From Paucibacter sp. B2R-40 (GTDB taxonomy: Bacteria; Pseudomonadota; Gammaproteobacteria; Burkholderiales; Burkholderiaceae_C), in NCBI RefSeq assembly GCF_025717555.1, contig NZ_JAJIRP010000006.1, positions 124,243 to 188,242 of the forward strand: a stretch of DNA of 64,000 bases, read 5' to 3'. Position 1 is the first letter of the stretch, and each line of letters begins with the position of its first letter. A program made the position numbers and the translations under genes. Of the stretch, positions 36,165-44,586 are shown one piece after another. The notes under the pieces are model-generated. The model did no database searches. It saw nothing but the letters and a program-made list of their open reading frames with translations, and was not told the DNA's origin.

Positions 36165-36767
36165 ATGAAGCCTACACATCGCTTAGTCGCAGCCGCCGTG
36201 CTGACTTTGCTGTCCGCGTCATCTTTTGCGACAAGCACGATTTACACTTCCTCCGCCGCCTTCCTCGGTAATGTCGCCGCAGGCTCCTACACGGAGAGCT
36301 TTGACAGCTTGGGTGAAATTCCCCTGGGTCCGCTTGCTTTCAACAGTGGTGCGTTTGCTTACGCTGTCTCGGCACCCGGCGCCCTTTATGCATCCGGCGA
36401 GTTCTTGGGCACCAGCCTGCCCGATGACGCGCTGACGATTACTTTCAGCAGCGGCAATGTGACGGCCGTCGGCAGCAACTTTTATGCGGTGAACCTGAGT
36501 GACGCGTTCCAGGCCGTGTCGCTGACCGTCACCCTGAGCGACGGCACCGTCACGAGCTTCACGCCCACTTCAGTGAATGATAGCTACCGGGGTTTCAGCT
36601 CGGATGTGGCCATCACTTCGCTGGTCATCAGCGGGCCGGGCACTTCGCTGTACGCCAGCATCGACAACCTGACCGTCGGCGTGAGCGCGGTTCCTGAGCC
36701 CAGCAGCTGGGCGCTGATGGGCCTGGGCTTGGGCGGTCTTTTGCTTGCCCGCCGCCGCGCGGCCTGA
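36165..36767 (+). CDS. PEP-CTERM sorting domain protein
   Basis: This is a 200-aa exported protein: a signal peptide of about 22 residues (MKPTHRLVAAAVLTLL...SFA), a beta-rich Ser/Thr/Ala/Gly-rich domain with repeated TVTLSDGTVTSF-like strands, and a C-terminal VPEPSSWALMGLGLGGLLLA segment with an RRR tail. This is the exosortase-recognised sorting signal. The mature part resembles PEP-CTERM proteins with one beta-sandwich and lacks Cys. It is not adjacent to the other PEP-CTERM gene or to any exosortase gene. Its promoter region carries phased direct repeats. Role unknown; surface or matrix protein expected. Confidence 0.88.
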   Translation: MKPTHRLVAAAVLTLLSASSFATSTIYTSSAAFLGNVAAGSYTESFDSLGEIPLGPLAFNSGAFAYAVSAPGALYASGEFLGTSLPDDALTITFSSGNVTAVGSNFYAVNLSDAFQAVSLTVTLSDGTVTSFTPTSVNDSYRGFSSDVAITSLVISGPGTSLYASIDNLTVGVSAVPEPSSWALMGLGLGGLLLARRRAA

Positions 36768-36863
36768 TCGATTTCGGGTCACCAGGAGGGTGGCAGACAT
36801 TGCCAGCTTCAACTCAAACGATTCATCATTGATGCAGCCACTGCGCCGCACAAGGAAGTGATT

Positions 36864-39644
36864 ATGTCCAGAACCAAATTCCGCGTTTCATTGCTGGCCC
36901 TGTCCGTTGGCATGGCCTTGGCCGCTCAGGCTCAGGCTCAGAGCTCGCTGAAGGGTCAAAGCGAGGCCGCTGCGCGCCTCTCGGCCAACACCGGCAGCGA
37001 GGCGCAAGTCTCCATCCATGCCGCCACCGGCGCGGCCCGGTTTGTCCGCGTGGCCCCTGGCGTCAAGCTCAATGCCCAGGCCCGCACTGGCGCCAGCACC
37101 GATGTCGCAAAACAAGCCAATTCGGCCCAATTCCTGAACGAATATGCCGGCCTGTTCGGCATCAGCAATGCTGCCACCGAACTGTCTGCCGCCCGTGTTG
37201 AGAAAGACCGCCTGGGTGGCACGCACCTGACGCAGAAACAGGTCTACCAAGGCCTGCCGGTGTTTGGCGCCGAGCTGAAGTCGCACTTTGACGCCGCCGA
37301 CAATCTGGTCGTCGTCAACGGCACCTTCATCCCCGGCATCGACGTCAGCGCCACCCCAACTCGCACAGCCGAGCAAGCAAGCGCAATTGCGCTGACCCTG
37401 GTCAAGGCCGACCTGGCTCGCCCTAGCAAGCTCGCAGCAAGTACGCCGACCCTGATGATCTATCGCGAAGGCCTGGCCAAGGGCGTGCCCGGCGCCAACC
37501 ACTTGGCTTGGGCGGTCGAAGTCGGCAACCGTGCCGATGTACGCGAATTTGTCTATATTGACGCTCACACCGGCAAGCTGATCGACAGAATCAGCGGCAT
37601 CCACGAAAGCATGAATCGCCGCGCCTTCGACGGCGAGGGCAAGCTGCCACCGGTGCCGAACTACCCGGGTAAGCCGTTCTGGGTCGAAGGCCAAGCCTTC
37701 CCGACCGGCACCACCGAGGCCGACAATATGATCGCCGCCTCCTCGGACATCTATAAGCTGTTCAGTACCGCCTTCGGCCGCGATTCCTTCGACGGCAAGG
37801 GCAAGACCATGGACTCGATCTTCAACCGTGGCGATGCTTGCCCGAATGCCTCGTGGAACGGCACCTACATCTCGTTTTGCCCAGGCACGACCACCGATGA
37901 CGTCACCGCGCACGAGTGGGGTCATGCTTACACCGAGTACACCCATGGCTTGATTTACCAATGGCAACCCGGCGCGCTGAACGAGGCTTATTCCGATATC
38001 TGGGGTGAGACGGTTGACCGCATCAACGGCCGCGGCGGCGACACGCCCGATGCAGCGCGCTCGAACGCTGCATGTACCGTTTCGACCAAGGTGGCTCAGG
38101 TTTCGATCACTGCTCCGGCAGCGATAGCCGGTGTGAAGATCACCGGTACGGCAGCCTTCGGACCGCAAACATTTGGCGCCGTTGTCGGCGATGTGGTCGG
38201 CGTAGATGTGGGCAGCACGAGTGCCGGCTGTACCTCGCCATTTGCGGCCAATGTGAGCGGCAAGATCGCCTTGATCGACCGCGGCACCTGCGGCTATGCA
38301 GTCAAGGTCAAGAATGCCCAACTGAACGGCGCGATTGGTGTGATTGTCGGCAACAACACCGGCGGCGCTTCTATCGTCAATATGGGCGGCGCCGATGCCA
38401 CCATCACGATCCCATCGCTGTCCGTCTCTCAAAACGACGGCACGGCGATCAAGGCTCAATTGGGTGCGGGCGTGAAAGCCTCGCTGATACGCGGCCCTGG
38501 CTCCGACAATTCGGTACGCTGGTTGATGGGCGAGGACTCCTCGGCCTTCGGCGGCGCGATCCGGGATATGTACACCCCGACCTGCATGGGCAACCCCGGC
38601 AAGGTCACGGATGCGCAATACGCCTGCTCGACCGCTGATTCCGGCGGCGTGCACGGCAACTCGGGCGTGCCAAACCATGGCTATGCATTGCTGGTTGACG
38701 GCGGCTCTTACAACGGCCAGACCATCAACGCCATCGGCCTGACCAAGGCAGCGCATATCTACTTCCGTGCGCAAAGCGTCTACCAAGGCCCTGCCAGTGG
38801 CTTCGCTGATCATGCCGACGCGCTGCAGCAGTCTTGCAAAGACCTGAGCGGCAGCAATCTCAATGATCTGAAAACCGGCGCGCCGTCGGGTGAAGTGATC
38901 AGCGCGTCTGATTGCGAGCAAGTCGCGAAGATGGCCACGGCCGTCGAACTGCGCACACCGCCAACGCAATGCAACTTCCAACCTTTGCTGGCCAAGGCAC
39001 CACCGGCTCTGTGCACCAGCGGCAGCGTCGCACCCTTGCTGAGCGACAGCTTCGACGGCGGCAAGCGCGTCGGTGTCAAGTGGTTGGTCAGTTATGCAGG
39101 CAACAACCCTGAGTTCACACCACGCAACTTCGGTGTCGTCACAGGTCTGCCTGATGGTCGTGCCGGTTATGCCCTGTTCGCCGCTGACGCGAACATCGGC
39201 AGCTGCGCAGCGGGCTCCAACCAAGCCGGTCTGCAACGCGTCGAAAGCCCTGAGATCACCATTCCGGCCGGCAGCGCGGATGTGAAGCTCACGTTTGACC
39301 ACTATGTGGCGACCGAGTCTGGCTATGACGGTGGCAATATCAAGGCGAGCGTGAACGGCGGCGCCTGGACCTTGGTACCGGCCGGCAGCTTCTTGTACAA
39401 CCCGTACAACATGACCATGGCCGCAGCGCCGGGCAACGACAGCCCCTTGGCAGGTCAAGCTGGCTTCTCGGGCACCGACGGTGGCTCACTGGGCGGTTCA
39501 TGGGGTCGTTCGATCGTGAACTTGGCCGGCCTCGCCAAGGCCGGCGACAAGATCAAGCTGCGCTTCGAAATGGCCAACGACGGCTGCGGCGGTATCAAGG
39601 GCTGGTACCTGGACGATGTGATGGTCTACAGCTGCAAGCCTTGA
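36864..39644 (+). CDS. Secreted M4-like metallopeptidase with inserted PA domain
   Basis: This is a 926-aa secreted zinc endopeptidase precursor. ATG 36864 follows AAGGAAG and gives a signal peptide ending AQAQAQ. An FTP/PepSY-type propeptide follows (QKQVYQGLPVFGAELKSHF). The catalytic motif is HEWGHAYTEYT near residue 350, with the third ligand in NEAYSDIWGE near 372. A protease-associated domain (about 410-545, IDRGTCGYAVKVKNAQLNGA) interrupts the peptidase before the C-terminal M4 part (SGVPNHGYALLVDGG near 600). A C-terminal jelly-roll domain ends KGWYLDDVMVYSC. A perfect terminator follows. The role is probably extracellular protein digestion. Confidence 0.9.
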   Translation: MSRTKFRVSLLALSVGMALAAQAQAQSSLKGQSEAAARLSANTGSEAQVSIHAATGAARFVRVAPGVKLNAQARTGASTDVAKQANSAQFLNEYAGLFGISNAATELSAARVEKDRLGGTHLTQKQVYQGLPVFGAELKSHFDAADNLVVVNGTFIPGIDVSATPTRTAEQASAIALTLVKADLARPSKLAASTPTLMIYREGLAKGVPGANHLAWAVEVGNRADVREFVYIDAHTGKLIDRISGIHESMNRRAFDGEGKLPPVPNYPGKPFWVEGQAFPTGTTEADNMIAASSDIYKLFSTAFGRDSFDGKGKTMDSIFNRGDACPNASWNGTYISFCPGTTTDDVTAHEWGHAYTEYTHGLIYQWQPGALNEAYSDIWGETVDRINGRGGDTPDAARSNAACTVSTKVAQVSITAPAAIAGVKITGTAAFGPQTFGAVVGDVVGVDVGSTSAGCTSPFAANVSGKIALIDRGTCGYAVKVKNAQLNGAIGVIVGNNTGGASIVNMGGADATITIPSLSVSQNDGTAIKAQLGAGVKASLIRGPGSDNSVRWLMGEDSSAFGGAIRDMYTPTCMGNPGKVTDAQYACSTADSGGVHGNSGVPNHGYALLVDGGSYNGQTINAIGLTKAAHIYFRAQSVYQGPASGFADHADALQQSCKDLSGSNLNDLKTGAPSGEVISASDCEQVAKMATAVELRTPPTQCNFQPLLAKAPPALCTSGSVAPLLSDSFDGGKRVGVKWLVSYAGNNPEFTPRNFGVVTGLPDGRAGYALFAADANIGSCAAGSNQAGLQRVESPEITIPAGSADVKLTFDHYVATESGYDGGNIKASVNGGAWTLVPAGSFLYNPYNMTMAAAPGNDSPLAGQAGFSGTDGGSLGGSWGRSIVNLAGLAKAGDKIKLRFEMANDGCGGIKGWYLDDVMVYSCKP

Positions 39645-39690
39645 GTCTGGGCTGAGCTGAACCGGGCTAGCGTCCGGTGCGAAATCAAAC

Positions 39691-39719
39691 AGGGGCGTCC
39701 GATGGGCGCCCCTTTTTTT
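39691..39719 (+). terminator. Rho-independent terminator after the M4 peptidase gene
   Basis: Stem AGGGGCG/CGCCCCT with a 9-nt loop and a run of seven T residues, about 50 bp after the stop codon. Confidence 0.88.
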
Positions 39720-39845
39720 GGCGGGTATTCAGCAGCACCATGGCCCTAGGTTCTGGCTTGACGGCTTCGTTTGGCGCGATCAACAATGCCCCGCCTTGCT
39801 GGCGACCTGGCCAAGGCAATTCTTCATCAAGCTCGGGAGAACCGC

Positions 39846-41258
39846 ATGATCACTCGCAAGACCGGCAATTTCCTCAAGCCTTGCGCTTGGGGTGGTCTGA
39901 TATTTTTCGCCGTCCATCTCGGTGCCTGGGCGCAAGTGCCGGACCCGTTCGCCGGCAACAACACGCTATACCCGGCCGATTGGTCGCAGCCGTTTCGGAC
40001 CAGTCACTATGACTATCCGCTGCATCCGGTCGCGCCAAAATGGCCCACCGACAGGCCGGCCGGCCCCTTGAGCAAGAGCACTGCGCCGGCCTATGTGGCG
40101 GCAGTCAAGACAATGCTGGAGAAAGACTTGAAGGGGCTGCTCAATGACCCGCTGCACTGGTCTCCTCAGCAAGCGGGCTGGTACGACATGCCCTGGGGCG
40201 GCCAAGGCTCCACCATGAGCAACGGCAAGATCGACCCATCAACAGGCCGCGAGGCCCTGCTGGGCTCCTACACCGGGCAAATCCTGCAAAGCATTTCTTA
40301 CCCCGAGAATCAACGCCCCACCGTGCCCTCGTTTCAGAACCATGCGGTGGTCTATTACAACGATGTCGCGGCGCATCAATTGGGCAAGGTCTGGAAGAAT
40401 CCGCTGCGCCCGGATCTGAGCGCTGCGCAATTCCCGGAAGGCTCCATCGTGGTCAAGGTCGAGGGGGTGACCTTGCTGGAGGACCAGTGGCCGAGCAAGA
40501 ACGGCCCGCCGGTCTTGAAGGGCTCGTCGGTTTCGCATCTCTACCGCCCTTCGGTCGCTTCGATGGAGAAGGAACCGGACCCGACCAAGCGCGTGCCCGT
40601 CATCACGCCGATGCGCTTCTTGCAGATGGCGGTGCGCATCAAGGACAGCCGCGCTTCGCCCAAGACCGGCTGGGTCTTCATCGCCTTCGCCTATGACAGC
40701 CGCTCCAAGGCCGCCACGGTCTGGGACCGCGCTTTGCCGGTGGGGGCGATGTGGGGCAACGACCCGGAACTGGCCAAATTTCCCGATGGTTTAGGCCCCA
40801 ACGGTGTGCTGCAAGAAACCTGGGTCAGCCCGGACCTGCCCGACTTCATCAGCTACGGCCTGGGCTGGGGTGGCCGCCTCGCCGGCCCGCTGGATGTGGG
40901 CATTAGGCACAATGTGGTGACCGTGTCGGGGCGCAGGTCGGAGCTTGGCAAGCCATTTCCGGCCACCTCCTGCGTGAGCTGTCACTCGGCCGGCCAGTAC
41001 CCCTTTGTCGCCAATCTCTACCCTTCGCCCAACAAGGTGTTTCCGGAGGATGGCGGCCAGTTCATGCTCTTTGACCCCGGCTCCAAGCAGTGGGCGCAGT
41101 GGTTCCAGAATCGGTCAGGCAAACAAGCTTTGTCCGGCAAAGGACGCGACGGCATCATCGCCACCGACTACGACATGATGCTGACCTTCGCCTTGATGAC
41201 CGCCGGGGGATCGACCGGCGCTGATGTGTTCGTGCGGCCCCGTCTGCCTGGTCACTGA
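39846..41258 (+). CDS. Secreted protein with one CxxCH haem-binding motif
   Basis: This is a 470-aa exported protein. ATG 39846 follows GGGAGAA and gives a signal peptide (KPCAWGGLIFFAVHLGAWAQ). The mature protein opens VPDPFAGNNTLYPADWSQ. A single CVSCHSAG motif near residue 376 could bind c-type haem, but no distal Met is obvious in the short remaining tail. The middle region (NHAVVYYNDVAAHQLG, then GSIVVKVEGVTLLEDQWP) is beta-rich and resembles haem-containing secreted proteins annotated as cytochrome-like; I do not recognise a named family. Monocistronic, between a terminator and the convergent cyclase gene. Function unknown. Confidence 0.7.
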   Translation: MITRKTGNFLKPCAWGGLIFFAVHLGAWAQVPDPFAGNNTLYPADWSQPFRTSHYDYPLHPVAPKWPTDRPAGPLSKSTAPAYVAAVKTMLEKDLKGLLNDPLHWSPQQAGWYDMPWGGQGSTMSNGKIDPSTGREALLGSYTGQILQSISYPENQRPTVPSFQNHAVVYYNDVAAHQLGKVWKNPLRPDLSAAQFPEGSIVVKVEGVTLLEDQWPSKNGPPVLKGSSVSHLYRPSVASMEKEPDPTKRVPVITPMRFLQMAVRIKDSRASPKTGWVFIAFAYDSRSKAATVWDRALPVGAMWGNDPELAKFPDGLGPNGVLQETWVSPDLPDFISYGLGWGGRLAGPLDVGIRHNVVTVSGRRSELGKPFPATSCVSCHSAGQYPFVANLYPSPNKVFPEDGGQFMLFDPGSKQWAQWFQNRSGKQALSGKGRDGIIATDYDMMLTFALMTAGGSTGADVFVRPRLPGH

Positions 41259-41278
41259 GCCGGGCCACTGACCCACAA

Positions 41279-44200
41279 CTACTGCGGCAGCACTTGCGCC
41301 CTTCTGCTGGCGATGCGCTGCGACCAGGCGGCTGCACCTTGCTCGTGTGCCAAGGCGGCCGCTGACTCGAAACCCGCCTCGGCTTCGGCACTGCGCCCGG
41401 GCAGGGCAGCAAGGGCGGCTGCCCGCTCAGCCAGCAACAGGCTTTCAAACTGGCGCTCGCCGTTGGCCGCGACGCGAGCGAGTTGCCGCTCGATATGTTC
41501 CAACGCCAGGTTCTGCCGCCCCAATTGAGCCAGGATCTCTGCCTCCAGCACCGCGAACCAAGGCTGCCAGTTTTCGAATCCGGTCTGCGCCCAGCCCGCC
41601 ATGCCCGCTTGCAACTCGGCCAGCCCCTCGTCCCAACGCTGCTGCCCATGAGCCCAAGCCCAACCGCGCGCAATCCGCGCCATCGCGATGAATTCCGGAA
41701 AACCGAACTGACCTGAAAACTCGATACAGCGCTCAGCCATCGGCAGCGCCTCCGCAATGTCGCCACGCATTACCGCCGTGTTGAAGTTGGCCAGCATCGC
41801 AAAGCCCAGCGTATGCGGTTGATTCAGGCCCTCGGCCAGCAACAGCGCCTCCGCGGCGATGCGGCGCGCGGCATCGGCAAAGCCCAGCACCTGGGTTGCC
41901 AGCGCCAGGTAGAAGCGCCCGAAGACGCCAAAATCCATCAGATAGACCGGGTAGAGCGCAGCGTCGCGCTGCGGCTCGTACAGCGCGGTGGACTGCGACA
42001 GATGCGCGCGCGCGGCTTCCGGATGGCCACGATGAAACGCCACCATGCCCGCCATCGTGTGGGCAGCCAGTGCCGCCTCGGTCTCGCCCGCGCGCAGCGC
42101 TGCGGCCAGCAGCAGACCATTGGACAACTCGCCTGCCGCAGCCAAGCGGGCGCGGCCCCAGTTGAACAAGCACCAGGCGTAACTGGTGGGGAACAGCCGC
42201 GGCTGACCGGGCAGGGTCTGGCTAAGGCTATAGGCGCGCTGCTGCACGCGGCCGAATTCATCGCTGCCGGGGCCCAGCAAGACCATGGTGGTCGGGCCCA
42301 GCATGGACAACAAGCCCAGCTCGGCGATGTCACGGCCAAGGCTTGGTGCGACCCCGTCCAAAGCCGCCACACCGGCGCGCAGATGCCCGGCGGCTTCGCG
42401 CGGCGCACCGCGCGACAAGGCCTGCCCACCGGCAGCCTGCCACCATGCGGCGGCTTCCAGGCCGCGCCCGGCCCGCGTCAGGTGCCGAGCAGCCAACTCG
42501 GGCTGATGATCAACACGGTCCTTGAACCGATTCAGCAGCACATCGGCCAAGCGGCCATGTATCTCGGCGCAGCGTTTGGCCGGCACCGAGCCATAGGCCG
42601 TATCCTCAACCAGGGCATGCTTGAACAACAAACGCTCACCGTCGGCACTGCCGCTCAGCAGCAGGCCGCTGTCCAGCATCGCCTGCAACGCCGCTTGCAG
42701 CCCGCCCTCGATGTCAGGGGCCGCAGCGCAGAGCAGCTCGCGGTCAAACTCACGGCCGATGACTGCCGCCACTTGCGCCAACTCCTTGGCCGCTGCCGGC
42801 AGCCTGTCCAGTCGCTCGGTCAGCAAGTCCACCAAGGTCTCGGGCACCGCATGGGCCAAGCCCACTGCGCCACTCGGTGCCGCGCGCCGCTCGATCAGCA
42901 TGCGCGTCATTTCTTCAATGAAGAGCGGCACACCGTCGGTTCTTTCGATGACGGCAGCCAGCCATTGCGGCGGCAGATCGGCCAGTTGCAACTGCTGGGT
43001 CGCTACCGCGAACGCGTCACCATCGGGCAATCTTTGCAGTACCAGCTGCAGGAAGTTTTCGCTTTCTTGCCAGCGCGAGCCAAAGTCATGGCGCGCGGTC
43101 ATCAGCAGCAGGATGGACGCGTCGTCGCCGCTGGCCAGCAATTGTTCGATCAACTCCAAGGAGGTCGGGTCGATCCAATGCATGTCCTCGATCACCAGCA
43201 GCAAGGGTCGCTCTTCCGCATGCCCGACAAAATAACGGGTTAGCGTCTGCTCATTGGCCGGGCTCAGGCGTTGATGGGCCAAGCCGGAGAAGTAATGTTT
43301 GAGTGCCTCCTTGATCAGCTGCAACTGCAACGGCGGAGGCAAGACCAAGGCGGGGTAGCGGCCATCCGAGGGCACGCCCAACAGCGCCGCAATCAATGCG
43401 CAGTCAGCGGGATCCTGAATGCCGCCGATGGCCAATTGGGCTTCGAGCTTGTCCAACTGCACCTGGTTGCTGTCACTGCTGCTCAGGCCGGCGGCCACGC
43501 CCAAATGCTGCACAAAGGGCTGCAGGGCACTGTTGACGTGAAACGGCGAACACTGCAGCCGCAACATGGTGTGGCCTTGCGCCGGCAGGGCCAGATCCAG
43601 CGCAGTGACCAAGCGCGACTTGCCCAGCCCCGGCTCCCCCAGCAACAAGGCGCCGCAGGTTCGCCCGGCGCTGGCCCGCTGCCAGATCGCTTGCAGGCTG
43701 CTGAGTTCGGCCGTGCGGCCTATCATCGGCAGCGTCGCGTCACGCCCGCGCCAGGCCGAGCGGCTGTCTTGCGACAAAGCCTTGCGCACAAGGCTGATCG
43801 CCACCGGTGCCTCAAAGCCTTTGAGTGCATGCTCGCCGAGCTCAGCGAACTCGAATTGCCCGCCGGCGATGTGCCGGGTGCTGGGCGCCACACCGATCGC
43901 CCCCGGCGGCACGGCGGCCTGAATGCGCGCGGCCAGATTGGGCGTCGGCCCTGCTACCGCGACGCCCTGCCCCACGCTGACAGCGACCATGCCGGTCGCA
44001 ATCCCGATACGCAAGGACAGCGGCACACCCGGCTCCACCTCGATGCGCGGCAAGTCGGCCGCCAAATTCAGCCCGGTATGCAAGGCCCGCGCCGCATCGT
44101 CCTCGTTGGCAAGTGGATAGCCGAAATAGACGTCGACGCCGTCGCCGACGATGCGAGCCACAAAACCGCCAAAGCGCGCACTGACTTGACGCACCAAATC

Positions 44201-44404
44201 GTGATACTGCTGCAGGGCGCTCAACCAGTCGTCCGGGTCTACGCGCTGGGCCAATTCGGTGGAGCCGACCAGGTCACAAAACAAGACCGTCATCTGGCGC
44301 CGCGAGCTGCGCTGCACGGTGTCCGAGGCCGGCAAAGGCGCACCGCACTGCGCGCAAAATCGGCCGCCAGCTGGACTGGCGGCTTGGCAACGGGGGCAAA
44401 ACAT
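41279..44404 (-). CDS. Class III adenylate/guanylate cyclase with AAA-type ATPase and TPR domains
   Basis: This is a cytoplasmic regulator of about 1041 aa. ATG 44404 gives an N-terminal zinc ribbon (CPRCQ...CAQCG). A class III cyclase domain follows (about 35-200), with metal-binding Asp in VLFCDLVGSTELA and VGDGVDVYFGYP. An STAND/AAA-type ATPase has Walker A LLGEPGLGKSRL near 255 and Walker B LLVIEDMHWID near 403. A long TPR-like C-terminal half (about 640-1020) completes it. The combination is common in actinobacteria and proteobacteria and is thought to couple nucleotide-dependent assembly to cNMP signalling. Whether the cyclase is active, and on ATP or GTP, is not shown. It is divergent from the M13 peptidase gene. 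Confidence 0.9.
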   Translation of the reverse strand: MFCPRCQAASPAGGRFCAQCGAPLPASDTVQRSSRRQMTVLFCDLVGSTELAQRVDPDDWLSALQQYHDLVRQVSARFGGFVARIVGDGVDVYFGYPLANEDDAARALHTGLNLAADLPRIEVEPGVPLSLRIGIATGMVAVSVGQGVAVAGPTPNLAARIQAAVPPGAIGVAPSTRHIAGGQFEFAELGEHALKGFEAPVAISLVRKALSQDSRSAWRGRDATLPMIGRTAELSSLQAIWQRASAGRTCGALLLGEPGLGKSRLVTALDLALPAQGHTMLRLQCSPFHVNSALQPFVQHLGVAAGLSSSDSNQVQLDKLEAQLAIGGIQDPADCALIAALLGVPSDGRYPALVLPPPLQLQLIKEALKHYFSGLAHQRLSPANEQTLTRYFVGHAEERPLLLVIEDMHWIDPTSLELIEQLLASGDDASILLLMTARHDFGSRWQESENFLQLVLQRLPDGDAFAVATQQLQLADLPPQWLAAVIERTDGVPLFIEEMTRMLIERRAAPSGAVGLAHAVPETLVDLLTERLDRLPAAAKELAQVAAVIGREFDRELLCAAAPDIEGGLQAALQAMLDSGLLLSGSADGERLLFKHALVEDTAYGSVPAKRCAEIHGRLADVLLNRFKDRVDHQPELAARHLTRAGRGLEAAAWWQAAGGQALSRGAPREAAGHLRAGVAALDGVAPSLGRDIAELGLLSMLGPTTMVLLGPGSDEFGRVQQRAYSLSQTLPGQPRLFPTSYAWCLFNWGRARLAAAGELSNGLLLAAALRAGETEAALAAHTMAGMVAFHRGHPEAARAHLSQSTALYEPQRDAALYPVYLMDFGVFGRFYLALATQVLGFADAARRIAAEALLLAEGLNQPHTLGFAMLANFNTAVMRGDIAEALPMAERCIEFSGQFGFPEFIAMARIARGWAWAHGQQRWDEGLAELQAGMAGWAQTGFENWQPWFAVLEAEILAQLGRQNLALEHIERQLARVAANGERQFESLLLAERAAALAALPGRSAEAEAGFESAAALAHEQGAAAWSQRIASRRAQVLPQ

Positions 44405-44586
44405 AGTGGACTCTTCTTGGTGGCGGACCGGCGCAGTGTACGCGCTGACTTCAAGGGTTAACTCGCTCTGCAAGCCCTTGCGCTGCACCAAGTCACCAAG
44501 GGTCAACCCTGTGTGCGGAAAGTCATCTTGCCAAGCAGCAGCCCATCCACTACGCTGCGCGCTCTCCTATTCAAGGCATCATCTGC

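Noticed and set aside
36888-39458. Long reverse-strand open frame (856 codons) opposite the M4 peptidase gene
   Set aside because: Antisense shadow created by third-position GC bias; no ribosome binding site, signal peptide or domain.
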